A stretch of 64,000 nt of DNA from DATBLE01 sp963841405 (GTDB taxonomy: Bacteria > Actinomycetota > Thermoleophilia > Gaiellales > Gaiellaceae), in assembly GCA_963841405.1 (NCBI GenBank), contig CAWJCM010000007.1, positions 372,001 through 436,000 of the forward strand, in the 5' to 3' direction. The notes beneath the pieces are model-generated. The model ran no database searches, was not told the DNA's origin, and saw only the letters and a program-made list of their open reading frames with translations. The position numbers and the translations under genes are program-made. Shown one piece after another: positions 63,980 to 64,000 of this stretch. Numbering within the stretch: the stretch's first letter is position 1; each line of letters starts with the position of its first letter.

Positions 63980-64000
63980 GCGATCTAAGCGTCATCGACT

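Overview
The window is uniformly GC-rich, gene-dense chromosomal DNA with tight codon overlaps (GTGA, ATGA, TGATG junctions), many GTG/TTG starts and several apparently leaderless genes. With a CIRCE-controlled groESL, a futalosine menaquinone pair (mqnB/mqnD), a PaaABCD epoxidase and Gram-positive style lipoproteins, this points to an actinobacterium, most likely a deep-branching one such as Thermoleophilia. That placement is inference from gene content. There is no rRNA, phage, insertion sequence or CRISPR array; one tRNA-Arg is present.

Layout. 1-9 kb: ABC ATPase fragment, AI-2E-type exporter, a frameshifted M23-like protein, YmdB phosphodiesterase, two GT87-like membrane proteins, GtrA, Pcm and an alkaline-phosphatase-superfamily hydrolase. 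9-13 kb: E2, E1 beta and E1 alpha of a 2-oxoacid dehydrogenase plus a frameshifted diacylglycerol-kinase-like gene. 13-19 kb: leftward operon headed by a TetR regulator, then LivH, a LivM-LivG fusion, a substrate-binding lipoprotein and accessory envelope proteins. 19-21.6 kb: divergent paaABCD. A 14-base operator matching the PaaR consensus as I remember it lies between regulator and paaA, so phenylacetyl-CoA degradation and a Liv-type importer appear to share one switch. 21.7-25 kb: ArsR, thioredoxin, truncated OsmC and MMPL transporter. 25-31 kb: 4-hydroxyproline epimerase-like enzyme, PaaG-like isomerase, HtrA without membrane anchor, stand-alone LanC, GerW-like protein, enoyl-CoA hydratase and EthD.

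31-44.5 kb is a purine salvage and degradation island. A leftward operon encodes a BMP-type nucleoside/purine ABC importer and three-subunit xanthine dehydrogenase. Divergent genes encode a guanine or 8-oxoguanine deaminase, hydroxyisourate hydrolase, OHCU decarboxylase, PuuD urate oxidase with cytochrome c domain and a DUF3830 protein; an allantoate amidohydrolase faces them. Together they cover purine uptake to ureidoglycolate except for allantoinase, which is not in the window. 44.5-52 kb: metallopeptidase-like protein, PcaF-type thiolase, secreted repeat protein, mqnD/mqnB, ornithine-cyclodeaminase-like gene, DUF421 and Pr6Pr proteins. 52-59 kb: carbohydrate ABC operon (ATPase, binding protein, two permeases, one with an inserted extracellular beta-sandwich) continuing into an FAD oxidoreductase and a beta-helix membrane protein. 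59-64 kb: hydrolase, tRNA-Arg(GCG), YgfZ, a sulfite-oxidase-fold enzyme and groES-groEL.

The least explained structure is a set of short palindromes with a single central T or A (GGGACWGTCCC, GGGTCWGACCC, GTGCCTGGCAC, GTAACACTGTGTTAC, CCAGTCTCTGAGACTGG), scattered both between and inside genes, plus longer hairpins in the inter-domain linkers of E2 and the N-terminal tail of the xanthine dehydrogenase large subunit. They resemble REP-like mobile palindromes. Two genes carry a +1 frameshift near G runs, which may be sequencing error.
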